Source: Eubacterium brachy ATCC 33089 (GTDB lineage Bacteria; Bacillota; Clostridia; Peptostreptococcales; Anaerovoracaceae). From it: 64,000 bases of DNA. The stretch is from positions 1 through 64,000 of the forward strand of contig KI535274.1 in assembly GCA_000488855.1 (NCBI GenBank), written 5' to 3'. Position 1 is the stretch's first letter; each line of letters opens with the position of its first letter. The position numbers and the translations under genes are program-made. Of the stretch, positions 21,826 through 30,066 are shown piece by piece. Below the pieces are notes generated by a model. It saw nothing but the letters and a program-made list of their open reading frames with translations, ran no database searches and had not been told where the DNA came from.

Positions 21826-22544
21826 ATTAAATCTTTCCTTTTTATGACTTTTATGAATATAATCCATGATATGATAGTCAACACTATTACAAACGGGAGT
21901 GTAATGTACCAAATGCTTTGAGTATCCACTCTCGCTATCATTGGTAAATTAGGTATGAGCGGCAAGAAATATAAAGGACTTGCCCTTCTCATTCCTGCAA
22001 CCGACGGGATCATCAACAATGCCACGTATACGATTGAGATTGTCATGACACCGATTCTGCTATCTAAAATAACTTCAATTATCATCTGGACCGTAATAAA
22101 TAAATAATCTATTAAAATACTCAGTAAAACAGAATAAATCAAAGATTTCGTTTCAACGGTAAACCTTTCCGTTCCAGTAGCTCTCATCAAAATCAACAGC
22201 ATTATAATTTTTATTGCCTCATATGCCACTAATTTTTTCAGTATTATAAAATTGACAATTCTCGCCAATTTGTTTTTTTTGCAAATTCTGGTTATCTCAT
22301 AAACTCCATATCCTTCCAGATAATTTGATGCCGATCCCAACATATATAACGACATATTTAGAAATTGAGCTATCAATAAAACGTGATCCATGATTCTCGC
22401 TCTCAGGTGGACACCAAAAAAGGTAGCTACTCCGCCACCATCTATTCCGCTCACCCCTTGCAATATCATAAAGATTACCTGTGCTGCCAAGAAAAATATA
22501 AATGAGTATCCTTCTTTTCCTCTTGTTATGGCAAGTCTTTCCAT
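21822..22544 (-). CDS. ABC transporter membrane protein, DUF2705-like (paralogue 2)
   Basis: About six hydrophobic spans over 240 residues, ending KVIKRKDLI like its neighbours. The start is the ATG with AAAGGA seven bases upstream; the TTG two codons earlier is too close to the site. A cytoplasmic loop YEITRICKKNKLARIVNF occupies the place of the IIRYGR loop in the other two. It is likely one of several permease subunits driven by the ATPase at 24737. Confidence 0.7.
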   Translation of the reverse strand: MERLAITRGKEGYSFIFFLAAQVIFMILQGVSGIDGGGVATFFGVHLRARIMDHVLLIAQFLNMSLYMLGSASNYLEGYGVYEITRICKKNKLARIVNFIILKKLVAYEAIKIIMLLILMRATGTERFTVETKSLIYSVLLSILIDYLFITVQMIIEVILDSRIGVMTISIVYVALLMIPSVAGMRRASPLYFLPLIPNLPMIARVDTQSIWYITLPFVIVLTIISWIIFIKVIKRKDLI

Positions 22545-22598
22545 TTTCAATTCCTTTCACGCATTGAGGGCTTTGCATTAAGATCCGTATATCACAAT

Positions 22599-23309
22599 TT
22601 AAAGAAATATATCCTTCTTTTTGAATATCTTTCTGCCTATGTAAAATAACACTATTATGATCAGCAATTGTAAAGCCATGTTGTTTCCATATGCCTTAAC
22701 TTCTAAAGTTCCTCTATAAAATCTATTCAGCACGCTTACATTTCTATAAATATAATTAATCCTAAAAAATCTTAAAAGAAACCAAAATCCAGTATATATC
22801 CCTGCAGAAATGCACAATGCAATACCAACTTTATATATTTTTAAATAAAACGTAATAAATATGAATGTCATCAGCATATATGTTATTATAAGAGCTATGA
22901 AATTTAACATCATTGGGTGATAAAATTTCATTTCCAACCACAGTCTTCTACTGCTATGGGAATACGCTCCAAAATATAATACTCCAGAAAAAACTATGGA
23001 AAAATATACGCTGTTTTTAATTGCAGCTAAATAATGTCTTGCCACATATTCATCCCTTCCATATCTTATAATAATTTCATTATTCTTATCCAGAAGCTCC
23101 CTTGATAAAATAATCGTTACTATGTATGGAAACACCGTAAAATGTAGCATAATATTATTATATCCTGTTTGAAAAGCCAATATTGAACTCAATTCAAGAA
23201 CACTTTCTGCACTATTGCTATTGTTTCTATAAAGATATGTGTTATATAATGTAAGTCCTACAAATAACAGAGACCACAAAAACGCCATTTTAATTTTTTT
23301 CATATTCAT
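22599..23309 (-). CDS. ABC transporter membrane protein, DUF2705-like (paralogue 1)
   Basis: A 236-residue membrane protein starting MNMKKIKMAFLW, with about six hydrophobic spans. It contains IIIRYGRDEYVARHYLAAIKN and ends FKKKDIFL; both features are shared with the protein at 21103-21825, so they are paralogues. The ribosome site is weak and the gap from the upstream permease gene is 26 bases, so expression may rely on coupling. Confidence 0.7.
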   Translation of the reverse strand: MNMKKIKMAFLWSLLFVGLTLYNTYLYRNNSNSAESVLELSSILAFQTGYNNIMLHFTVFPYIVTIILSRELLDKNNEIIIRYGRDEYVARHYLAAIKNSVYFSIVFSGVLYFGAYSHSSRRLWLEMKFYHPMMLNFIALIITYMLMTFIFITFYLKIYKVGIALCISAGIYTGFWFLLRFFRINYIYRNVSVLNRFYRGTLEVKAYGNNMALQLLIIIVLFYIGRKIFKKKDIFL

Positions 23310-23335
23310 TCACTGTAAATTGTACACAAGTAAGC

Positions 23336-24184
23336 CTATATAACTTCTCGCTTAATTCCCACAAAATAACCTGCTATTATGCTGACGATTACCATGGATA
23401 AAAAAATAGTAAAACTGATTGCCATATACTTGAAACCATATTCTATATACGGTTGCACGATATTAACTAAAGTGTATTTGTGCATTATATTATATAACCA
23501 GATTCCTATAGATATTCCGTAGAGAAGCTTATAATCTTTAAAAATATAACTTATAGAGATACACATTACCATACAAAGCCCTGCAAGTATAGAAAACAAT
23601 AATATATAAATTAGATACACCAAATACGGATGATCAACTGTGGCTTTAAAAATGCTTCCCATGTACTGAGCTAAATTTTCAATATTTCCATCTTCTTTGC
23701 CTTTAAAAAATACTATATGGCACAATACACAATTTATAATCATACTGATAAAAACGGTAGAAAATCCGACTATAAACCCATTTATAAGTTTTCCCTTAAA
23801 TATGGTTTTTACACTCGCTCTAGTGCTCAACAACACACTGTATCCGGTTTTTTCTTCTCCTACTTTTTTATCTCCGCATGCTAAAAGCATATATATTGGA
23901 AGTAACCATATCAGAAGTATTTGCGCTATATGACCTTGAGTCTTTCCCGTCAAAAAATATGAATATTTCGGTCTATGTGCCATCTCCAACAAATTCAATA
24001 TTCCATCTTTTGTCCCATACGATTCAAATTCTGTAAAAAATCTCCCGTAATGACTTATCATTCCGATAATCACATCCAAAATTGGAATAAAAATTATTAA
24101 ACATATAGCGATTTTCTTTTTTCTATCATATTTAATATCAGATAGTTCCTTTTTTACGATTCTCTTAAGTAATGTTTTATTCAT
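23336..24184 (-). CDS. ABC-2-type transporter permease
   Basis: A 282-residue membrane protein: one N-terminal span (about 27-45), a loop, then five more (to about 275). The segment KKVGEEKTGYSVLLSTRASVKTIFKGK between spans 2 and 3 is the usual ABC-2 coupling region in bacteriocin-immunity and antibiotic-resistance transporters. The start is MNKTLLKRIVKK, with AGGGGA upstream; the earlier ATG at 24202 lies within the inverted repeat and lacks a site. It follows the small secreted-protein gene in the operon. Confidence 0.75.
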   Translation of the reverse strand: MNKTLLKRIVKKELSDIKYDRKKKIAICLIIFIPILDVIIGMISHYGRFFTEFESYGTKDGILNLLEMAHRPKYSYFLTGKTQGHIAQILLIWLLPIYMLLACGDKKVGEEKTGYSVLLSTRASVKTIFKGKLINGFIVGFSTVFISMIINCVLCHIVFFKGKEDGNIENLAQYMGSIFKATVDHPYLVYLIYILLFSILAGLCMVMCISISYIFKDYKLLYGISIGIWLYNIMHKYTLVNIVQPYIEYGFKYMAISFTIFLSMVIVSIIAGYFVGIKREVI

Positions 24185-24194
24185 AAATTCCCCT

Positions 24195-24217
24195 ATAAAC
24201 ATTCAAAGTGATACCCT
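24195..24217. repeat. Left arm of 23-bp inverted repeat bracketing the DUF2712-like gene
   Basis: The core CATTCAAAGTGATACCC (24200-24216) is the exact reverse complement of 24719-24735. Extended to 23 bases, 22 match. This arm lies between the small secreted-protein gene and the following permease gene, just upstream of the permease ribosome site. Confidence 0.9.
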
Positions 24218-24257
24218 TATTTTCATTAAGTTTTATTTAAATATTTATTCTATGTTA

Positions 24258-24689
24258 TTAATCCCAAGTTTCTTCATCCCAATATCCAGTTATCCTATAT
24301 GTTTCACCATTAAAATTATTATTTTCACACATTAACCATACTTTTGTTTGAGATGCAGAAGCATATGCTTTAAAATAATGAGCACCAACTCCCTGTTTTA
24401 CAGTCTCTTTGTCAGTAACTCTTGTATCATTGCGGTTTTCAAGCCAAAAATCTGTCAAAGTTCCTCTTCCCTCGCCAGAATACCTTAAGTTAACCTTCCA
24501 CGGATTATTAGTATGTGTTGTGTCTCGGAACCTACCTCCTGGATTATAATTGTCAAGTCAGTATGGTTTAACAATCGTATCAAACACATAATTATCGTTT
24601 GATGCACTCGCGAAATTTGCAAAGCCATAAAACAATGCCATAACAGCCACCAATACCATACTTAATTTTTTACTAATTGTTTTGTTCAT
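24258..24689 (-). pseudogene. Small secreted DUF2712-like protein gene, interrupted by in-frame TGA
   Basis: From ATG 24689, with a strong GGAGGAG site, the frame encodes a signal peptide (1-29, cleavage near FASA/SND) and a short mature segment before TGA at codon 44 (24558-24560). The same frame then stays open to TAA at 24258, giving 143 codons. The downstream part (TNNPWKVNLRYSGEGRGT, FWLENRN, and the ending GYWDEETWD) resembles the DUF2712 family of small secreted proteins found beside ABC transporters. The TGA is followed by C, a weak termination context, so partial read-through is possible. A nonsense mutation or sequencing error is more likely. The gene lies inside a 23-bp inverted repeat pair. 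The family name is from memory of its motifs. Confidence 0.7.
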
Positions 24690-24717
24690 ATTTCGCTCCT
24701 CCTAAATAAACTCCCTC

Positions 24718-24740
24718 AGGGTATCACTTTGAATGCTTAT
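24718..24740. repeat. Right arm of 23-bp inverted repeat bracketing the DUF2712-like gene
   Basis: The core GGGTATCACTTTGAATG (24719-24735) mirrors 24200-24216. The ATPase stop codon (24737-24739) falls inside the extended arm. Together the arms enclose about 500 bases that contain only the small secreted-protein gene and its ribosome site. Confidence 0.9.
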
Positions 24741-25381
24741 GCTCTTTTTCCCATCACCTTAGCCTTACCATCGCTCATCGATATGATTTCATCGGCAAGG
24801 ATTCCTAAATCATCTTTGTTGTGGCTGGCAATAATTACAATTGCTCCTCTATCTTTTTCTCTCAGTAAAATTTCCCTTACTTTATCTATATAATTTTCGT
24901 CAAGGGCATTCGTAGGCTCGTCTAATAAAAGTAACTCAGGTTTTTCAAAAATCGCCTGTGCTATTGATAACCTTTGTCTCATACCGAGAGAATAGGCTTT
25001 AACCTTTTTAGTTTCACCTTTTAATCCTACTGTATCCAATGCCTTATCAATATCTTCATTTGTCGCAACATTTCGTATCTTGCCCAGCTGCTTTAAATTT
25101 GTAAATCCGTCAAATTGTGGTAATAGGGATGTATTCTCAATAATAATCCCAACATTTTCAGGAAAGTCCATATCTTTATGCAAAACCTTCCCATCCATAT
25201 CTATTTCTCCTTCCGTTGGAATCAGCAATCCTGCCAACGCTCTCAACAACATGGTCTTACCCGAACCGTTCCTACCATATAACCCGTAAATCTTCCCCTG
25301 TTCAAATGTTAAATTTATATTATCTAATATATATTTCCCTTTTATCTCTTTGCTGAGATTTTTAATCTGTATTCTCTTCAC
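24737..25381 (-). CDS. ABC transporter ATP-binding protein (BcrA/antibiotic-efflux type)
   Basis: A 214-residue ATPase. Walker A GRNGSGKT is at 36-43, signature SLGMR at 131-135, and Walker B LLLLDEPTNALD at about 149-161. The SxGMxQR signature and short length are typical of BcrA/LanF-like immunity transporters rather than importers. The start codon is GTG at 25381 with AAAGGAG upstream. It is the first gene of the six-gene operon that includes the small secreted protein and four membrane proteins. The most likely role is peptide or lipid-active compound export or self-protection. Confidence 0.88.
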   Translation of the reverse strand: MKRIQIKNLSKEIKGKYILDNINLTFEQGKIYGLYGRNGSGKTMLLRALAGLLIPTEGEIDMDGKVLHKDMDFPENVGIIIENTSLLPQFDGFTNLKQLGKIRNVATNEDIDKALDTVGLKGETKKVKAYSLGMRQRLSIAQAIFEKPELLLLDEPTNALDENYIDKVREILLREKDRGAIVIIASHNKDDLGILADEIISMSDGKAKVMGKRA

Positions 25382-25440
25382 ACAAAACTCCTTTTAACAT
25401 ATATCCATTTCTTTTATTATAACTTTAATCTTATAACGTT

Positions 25441-25469
25441 ATTCTATACCTTTGTTACCTATATGTCAA
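25441..25469 (-). promoter_or_regulatory. Promoter of the DUF2712-type ABC operon
   Basis: TTGACA (25464-25469, minus strand) and TAGAAT (25441-25446) are spaced 17 bases. Downstream, the two TTATAAC-like copies between 25415 and 25440 could be a regulator site. This promoter lies just past the rplL terminator. Confidence 0.75.
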
Positions 25470-25493
25470 CAATCGGACAATAGTGATATGCAG

Positions 25494-25530
25494 ATAAAAA
25501 AAGAATCAGAGAAAAATTTCTCTGATTCTT
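25494..25530 (-). terminator. rplJL terminator
   Basis: GAATCAGAGAAA (25503-25514) and TTTCTCTGATTC (25517-25528) are perfect 12-base arms. On the minus strand they are followed by seven T. This ends the ribosomal transcript before the inserted ABC operon, so rpoBC is not reached from the rplJL promoter. Confidence 0.92.
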
Positions 25531-25569
25531 CAATTTGCCTAAATCGTCGGCTTTATTTAGTTAACTTGA

Positions 25570-25929
25570 CTATTTAAGTTCAACTGTTGCTCCAACTTCT
25601 TCCAACTGGGCTTTAATCGCATCAGCTTCCGCTTTTTCAACACCTTCCTTAAGAGTTGAAGGAGCTCCGTCTACCATTTCCTTAGCTTCTTTCAAGCCTA
25701 AGCCTGTTATTTCTCTAACTACTTTGATCACCTTAATCTTTTCGCCGCCAACTTCTTTCAAAACTACATCGAATTCGCTCTGCTCTTCACCTGCTGCTTC
25801 GCCTGCTGCTGCAACTGCTACAGGAGCTGCTGCCGATACTCCGAATTCCGCTTCACACGCTTCTACTAATTCGTTCAGTTCAAGCACTGTCATATTTTTT
25901 ATCGCTTCAATGATTTGATCTTTATTCAT
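25570..25929 (-). CDS. rplL: 50S ribosomal protein L7/L12
   Basis: A 119-residue stalk protein that recruits translational GTPases. It has the N-terminal dimerisation helices ([22 protein letters not shown]), the Ala/Gly-rich hinge (about 33-50) and the globular C-terminal domain with the conserved [12 protein letters not shown] segment. It is the last gene before a strong terminator; the rpoB that normally follows is 5.3 kb away. Confidence 0.97.
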   Translation of the reverse strand: MNKDQIIEAIKNMTVLELNELVEACEAEFGVSAAAPVAVAAAGEAAGEEQSEFDVVLKEVGGEKIKVIKVVREITGLGLKEAKEMVDGAPSTLKEGVEKAEADAIKAQLEEVGATVELK

Positions 25930-25987
25930 TTTCTTATCTCCTTTTTAATATTTTCAAATTTCAAATTCAAATTTTCTTTTCATTTTA

Positions 25988-26488
25988 CTATTCAGTTTTT
26001 GCATCTCTAATTGCTGCAAATGTTCTAACAGCTTTAGATACAGGCGACTGAATGCTGCCCATGAACTTAGCGATAAGCTCGTCTCTGCCCGGAATATTTG
26101 CAAGAGCTTGCACACCCTTCGCGTCGTAGAAGGTACCTTCCACTACCGCTGCCTTAAATTCCATTTTGCTAAATTCTTTAATCGACTTATTTAAAACTCT
26201 TGCAGGAGCTGTTACGTCCTCATAGGAAAGCGCAAATGCACTCGGTCCTTCTAAAACTTCTCCCAGAGGTTCAAATTCAGTTCCTTCAATGGCTCTCTTG
26301 AAAAGAGTATTTTTGTAAACAGTGTAATCCACATCTGCTTCTCTAAGCTCTTTTCTCATCTTGTCAGCTTGCTCTACATTGATTCCGATGTAGTCGATGA
26401 CAACTGCGGACTTAGCCCTTGATAGCTTTTCCTTGATTTCATCGATAATCACTTGTTTTGCTTGCTGTGCTTTTTTGATTTCGCTCAT
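25988..26488 (-). CDS. rplJ: 50S ribosomal protein L10
   Basis: A 166-residue L10, the base of the L7/L12 stalk. It begins MSEIKKAQQAKQVIIDEIKEKL with a GAAAGGAGAAA site. The L10 leader RNA lies directly upstream, so L10(L12)4 probably controls its own synthesis. It forms a pair with rplL, 58 bases apart. Confidence 0.97.
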   Translation of the reverse strand: MSEIKKAQQAKQVIIDEIKEKLSRAKSAVVIDYIGINVEQADKMRKELREADVDYTVYKNTLFKRAIEGTEFEPLGEVLEGPSAFALSYEDVTAPARVLNKSIKEFSKMEFKAAVVEGTFYDAKGVQALANIPGRDELIAKFMGSIQSPVSKAVRTFAAIRDAKTE

Positions 26489-26516
26489 TTTTTCTCCTTT
26501 CTGACATGTTGTCGTT

Positions 26517-26625
26517 TTGGGTACTACATAAAAAATCTCGCCTGTTAAAAAACCGCGAGATTACTCTTTATATCGCACCTCGGCGGGAAATTAAGTTTTC
26601 ACACCCGCTGTCTACGGTTTATTTT
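26517..26625 (-). ncRNA. L10 leader (ribosomal protein autoregulatory RNA) with attenuator
   Basis: The minus strand carries the hallmark CCGTAGACAGCGGGTG (26602-26617) and the pairing segment TTTCCCGCCGAGGTGCGATAT, followed by TCTCGC/GCGAGA with TTTTTT (26530-26560), a rho-independent attenuator. This matches the known L10 leader family, where L10-L12 binding favours termination ahead of rplJ. Confidence 0.9.
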
Positions 26626-26647
26626 CATATTTAATTTTCGAGCAAAC

Positions 26648-27343
26648 CTAACCTATTTTTGCAGGGTTAACCTTTACTCCCGGACCCATAGTCGAAGCTA
26701 CTGTTACGCTTCTCAGATACTGCCCCTTAGCTGCTGCAGGTCTCGCCTTGTTGATTGCTTCCATCAAAGTATTGAAGTTTTCAGTTAACCTCTCTGCTCC
26801 AAATGAAACTTTGCCGATTGCAGTATGAATAATATTCGCTTTATCCAATCTGTATTCAACCTTACCTGCCTTGATTTCAGCTAACGCCTTTTCCAAGTCC
26901 ATTGTCACTGTTCCTGATTTTGGATTCGGCATAAGACCCTTAGGTCCCAACACTTTACCTAATCTACCTACAACGCCCATCATATCAGGTGTTGCAACGA
27001 TTACGTCGAAATCGAACCAGTTTTCGCTTTGAATTTTTTGTGCCAATTCTTCAGCTCCCACGTAGTCAGCTCCGGCTGCTTCAGCCTCTGCTGCTTTAGG
27101 ACCTTTTGCAAATACTAGCACTTTCTTTGTCTTACCTGTTCCGTGCGGCAGTACTATTGCACCTCTGACCTGCTGGTCTGCGTGTCTTCCGTCTACACCT
27201 AATTTAATGTGAACCTCTACGCTCTCATCAAATTTTGCACTCGCACTTGCAACTACTGTTTCAAGTGCCTTGTCAGCATCAAAAAGCATCGTTCTGTCAA
27301 ATTTTGATACTGCTTCCAAATACTTCTTACCTCTTTTAGGCAT
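26648..27343 (-). CDS. rplA: 50S ribosomal protein L1
   Basis: A 231-residue L1, which forms the stalk near the E site. The start is [12 protein letters not shown] with CAGGAGGTGGATT upstream; a longer frame runs into rplK but has no site. It contains the conserved PHGTGK and [14 protein letters not shown] motifs. Gap to rplK is about 40 bases, so they are cotranscribed. Confidence 0.97.
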   Translation of the reverse strand: MPKRGKKYLEAVSKFDRTMLFDADKALETVVASASAKFDESVEVHIKLGVDGRHADQQVRGAIVLPHGTGKTKKVLVFAKGPKAAEAEAAGADYVGAEELAQKIQSENWFDFDVIVATPDMMGVVGRLGKVLGPKGLMPNPKSGTVTMDLEKALAEIKAGKVEYRLDKANIIHTAIGKVSFGAERLTENFNTLMEAINKARPAAAKGQYLRSVTVASTMGPGVKVNPAKIG

Positions 27344-27384
27344 AATCCACCTCCTGTGGTACTTGCGATTTCTCTCCCACTTAA

Positions 27385-27810
27385 CTAATCTTCTACAACG
27401 ATTCCCATACTTCTTGCTGTTCCACAAATCATATCTGTTGCAGCCTCAATGCTTCCCGCATTCAAATCTTTCATTTTCAGCTCCGCAATTTCCTGCGCCT
27501 GTGCTCTCTTGATAGTAGCGACCTTCGTCTTGTTCGGCTCGCCTGAACCTGATTTGATATTAGCCGCTTTCTTTAGAAGCACTGCTGCCGGTGGCGTTTT
27601 TAAAACAAACGTAAACGATCTGTCAGCGTACACCGTGATTACAACCGGAATTATCATCCCTTGCTGATCTTGTGTTCTCGCGTTGAACTGCTTACAAAAG
27701 TCCATGATATTGACGCCCTTTTGACCAAGTGCCGGACCAACCGGTGGTGCCGGAGTAGCCCCGCCTGCAGGAATCTGTAGCTTAATAAATCCTTCGATTT
27801 TTTTAGCCAT
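27385..27810 (-). CDS. rplK: 50S ribosomal protein L11
   Basis: A 141-residue L11 of the GTPase-associated centre. It begins [29 protein letters not shown], of which the Pro-rich stretch is the family signature and the thiostrepton-binding surface. It follows nusG by 17 bases. Confidence 0.97.
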   Translation of the reverse strand: MAKKIEGFIKLQIPAGGATPAPPVGPALGQKGVNIMDFCKQFNARTQDQQGMIIPVVITVYADRSFTFVLKTPPAAVLLKKAANIKSGSGEPNKTKVATIKRAQAQEIAELKMKDLNAGSIEAATDMICGTARSMGIVVED

Positions 27811-27827
27811 TTCTGTCTCCTTTCCTA

Positions 27828-28394
27828 TTAAATTTTATCTATTTGTGCAAATTCTAGTTCCACCGGAGTCTCACGACTAAACATGGAAATCTTTGCCCTT
27901 ACTGTCATCTTCTCTTCATTGACCTCTTCAACCTCTCCGACCATTCCTTCAAAAGGTCCGTTTATAACCTTTATCTGATCTCCCGGTTTCAAATCCAAGT
28001 CAATGGTAATCTTCTCGATACCCATACGCCTGACATCATCCACGGACAGCGGCGTCGGGTTCAATCCGTTACCTACAAAGCCTGTTACACCTTGTGTATT
28101 TCTCACAAGATACCATGACTCATTGGTAATTATCATCTTTACTATCACATATCCCGGAAACAGCTTTCTGGTTTTCAACACCATTTTTCCGTCTTTCAAC
28201 TCAGCCTTCTCCTCTGTCGGTATGGCTACTTCCAAGATCAAATCTTCCATTCCTCTGTTTTCAACGAGTTTCTCTATGTTGATTTTAACCTTGTTCTCGT
28301 GTCCGGAATAAGTATGGATAACGTACCATCTGGGTGTTCCGTCACCTCTCAAACCTTCTTCAGACAAAGGTGCCTTTTCTTTAATTTCAGACAT
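27828..28394 (-). CDS. nusG: Transcription termination/antitermination factor NusG
   Basis: A 188-residue NusG. The NGN domain starts [14 protein letters not shown] (about 23-36). The C-terminal KOW domain reads [22 protein letters not shown]. The start is ATG at 28394 with GATGAGG upstream; the TTG two codons earlier is less well placed. It couples RNA polymerase with the ribosome or Rho and lies 12 bases after secE. Confidence 0.96.
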   Translation of the reverse strand: MSEIKEKAPLSEEGLRGDGTPRWYVIHTYSGHENKVKINIEKLVENRGMEDLILEVAIPTEEKAELKDGKMVLKTRKLFPGYVIVKMIITNESWYLVRNTQGVTGFVGNGLNPTPLSVDDVRRMGIEKITIDLDLKPGDQIKVINGPFEGMVGEVEEVNEEKMTVRAKISMFSRETPVELEFAQIDKI

Positions 28395-28406
28395 ATTCAA
28401 ACCTCA

Positions 28407-28661
28407 TCAAATTTTTATTCCCAACAAGTTCTTCAAAGCTACAAGGAAGCCTGTATCAATTACCCAAAATGCAAGTGAAAATATGAGACAAGTTGCAATT
28501 ACCGTCACGGTATATGCTCCAAGTTCTTTCTTGGTCGGCCATACGACCTTTTTCATTTCAAGTCTGACACCCTTCAGATAACTTCTGAAACTCTGCCTCT
28601 CTTTCTTTCTGCCATTACTTATTTGTTGCGCTCTTTTACGCAGTTCTGTTTGCTTTGCCAT
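28407..28661 (-). CDS. secE: Preprotein translocase subunit SecE
   Basis: An 84-residue SecE. A basic cytoplasmic N-terminus (MAKQTELRKRAQQ) precedes the conserved amphipathic stretch LKGVRLEMKKVVWPTKKEL and one TM helix (about 53-73). It partners SecY (encoded at 48803) in the secretion channel. The ATG at 28661 has AGGTGG five bases upstream; the GTG three codons before it does not. Confidence 0.95.
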   Translation of the reverse strand: MAKQTELRKRAQQISNGRKKERQSFRSYLKGVRLEMKKVVWPTKKELGAYTVTVIATCLIFSLAFWVIDTGFLVALKNLLGIKI

Positions 28662-28703
28662 ATGCTCCACCTAACTTCTCAACTACTGATAAAACTTCCG
28701 ACA

Positions 28704-28853
28704 CTACTTAGTTTCCTTGTGCAGTGTGTGCTTCTTGCAGAACGGGCAGTACTTGCTGAATTCAACACGATCGGGATTGTTCTTCTTATTTTTTACAGTA
28801 TTGTAATTCCTCTGTTTGCACTCCCCACATGCCAATGTTACTTTCACTCTCAT
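28704..28853 (-). CDS. rpmG: 50S ribosomal protein L33, zinc type
   Basis: A 49-residue protein read directly from the minus strand. It begins [19 protein letters not shown] and has the second pair CPFC (36-39), so it is the four-cysteine zinc-ribbon form of L33. A GGAGG site lies upstream of ATG 28853. It is the first gene of rpmG-secE-nusG-rplKA. Confidence 0.95.
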   Translation of the reverse strand: MRVKVTLACGECKQRNYNTVKNKKNNPDRVEFSKYCPFCKKHTLHKETK

Positions 28854-28927
28854 ATTTATCCTCCATCAACTCAAAATTAGAGCCTCTTGTAAAGCTCCTT
28901 GATAATTTCTATTCCGTTACTCGTATC

Positions 28928-28956
28928 AGTATATACTGATATTGCTAAACTGTCAA
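28928..28956 (-). promoter_or_regulatory. Promoter of rpmG-secE-nusG-rplKA with a palindrome over the -10
   Basis: TTGACA (28951-28956, minus strand) and TATACT (28928-28933) are spaced 17 bases. The perfect 18-base palindrome TATCAGTATATACTGATA (28924-28941) covers the -10 box. It could be a repressor site or only a feature of an A+T-rich promoter. Confidence 0.75.
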
Positions 28957-29089
28957 GCAAAACTCCACAAAAACTTAACACTGTCCCTTAGCAAATCCGA
29001 ATTTGTAGACGAACGTATTTTTACGATTTAATGCTGATCACTTCAAGGAACTTGACTTTTAAATATATCGGAAACCGGAGGCTACAGAA

Positions 29090-29335
29090 TGGAATATAAA
29101 GTCGACACATGCTCAATAACGGTTTGATCCCTGTCCTTTTCTATCTTCAATGAGCTGTGCTTTGTACACCGTTTCACTGTTGGGATGCTATGGCGGTTAC
29201 AATTTTTTTATCGTTTTAATTCTTACAACCCATGTAGCTTCGACATATACCATATTGACCGGGGGGGTCCCGTTCCAATTGAAATTCCATCGTAGAAGTG
29301 TCATCATTTACTTCTTCGGCAAGGACAAACTGCAT
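29090..29335 (-). pseudogene. Possible decayed protein-coding gene, unknown
   Basis: In the 518-base stretch 28854-29371, beyond the rpmG promoter, the minus strand shows protein-like text in more than one frame. ATG 29335 opens MQFVLAEEVNDDTSTMEF and runs into a run of seven C (29261-29267). After a shift there the reading continues NMVYVEATWVVRIKTIKK and, past stops, SETVYKAQLIEDRKGQG. This suggests a frameshifted and truncated gene, perhaps a secreted protein, but I do not recognise the family and chance is possible. Nothing else is seen in the gap. Confidence 0.25.
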
Positions 29336-29371
29336 ACTTCAAATCATTTCTTCCCCACTAACTCGATATGA

Positions 29372-30064
29372 CTACGTTCTCAATACCACACCTAAAAAGT
29401 CCTTTAACCTTTGACTGTGCGGATTTTCAAAAATTTCCTTCGGGCTGCCTTCTTCAACTATCTTGCCATGATCCATAAAAATCACTCTATCTGCCACTTC
29501 CCGGGCAAATCCCATTTCATGGGTTACGACCACCATCGTCATCTTGTTTTTGGCGAGATCTTTCATAACTTCCAAAACTTCACCTGTGATTTCGGGATCC
29601 AATGCCGATGTAGCTTCATCGAACAGCATTATATCCGGATGCATAGCCAGAGCTCTTGCTATGGCTACTCTCTGCTTCTGCCCTCCCGACAAATTGTTCG
29701 GATATTCATCCGCCTTATCCAGCAACCCCACCATCTTTAAAAGTCGCCTCGCATCTTTTTCAGCTTCTTTCTCATCCATTTTTTTCACTTTTAAAGGTGC
29801 GTACATCACATTTTTTAAACATGTCATATGAGGAAATAAATTGAAATGTTGAAATACCATACCGGTAGTCCCATTTAAAATTACCTCTCCACTGCTTTTT
29901 TCCACAAGTCCGTTAATACATTTCAACAGAGAGCTCTTGCCCGATCCGGAAGGTCCTATAATCGCCACTATTTCCCCTTTTGTGAGAGAAAAATCAACTC
30001 CGTTAACCGCATGGAACTCTCCAAAACTCTTTATTATATTTTTCATCTCCAAGATATTGCTCAT
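29372..30064 (-). CDS. Polar amino-acid ABC transporter ATP-binding protein
   Basis: A 230-residue GlnQ/HisP-type ATPase. Walker A GPSGSGKS is at 37-44, the Q-loop region [12 protein letters not shown] at about 69-80, signature LSGGQKQR at 125-132, and Walker [14 protein letters not shown] at 145-157. The segment between ILNG and GMVFQ is about 15-18 residues shorter than in most family members. The ATG at 30064 has GGGAG seven bases upstream and follows the permease stop. It powers uptake of an amino acid with the permease and binding protein upstream. Confidence 0.9.
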   Translation of the reverse strand: MSNILEMKNIIKSFGEFHAVNGVDFSLTKGEIVAIIGPSGSGKSSLLKCINGLVEKSSGEVILNGTTGMVFQHFNLFPHMTCLKNVMYAPLKVKKMDEKEAEKDARRLLKMVGLLDKADEYPNNLSGGQKQRVAIARALAMHPDIMLFDEATSALDPEITGEVLEVMKDLAKNKMTMVVVTHEMGFAREVADRVIFMDHGKIVEEGSPKEIFENPHSQRLKDFLGVVLRT

Positions 30065-30066
30065 GA

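Noticed and set aside
24558-24560. Selenocysteine or a changed genetic code as the reason for the in-frame TGA
   Set aside because: No other in-frame TGA is seen in the many intact genes, no Cys is expected at this position, and no SECIS-like stem was evident.
29150-29371. 73-codon plus-strand frame between rpmG and the amino-acid ATPase
   Set aside because: It has no ribosome site, and the more protein-like reading is on the other strand.
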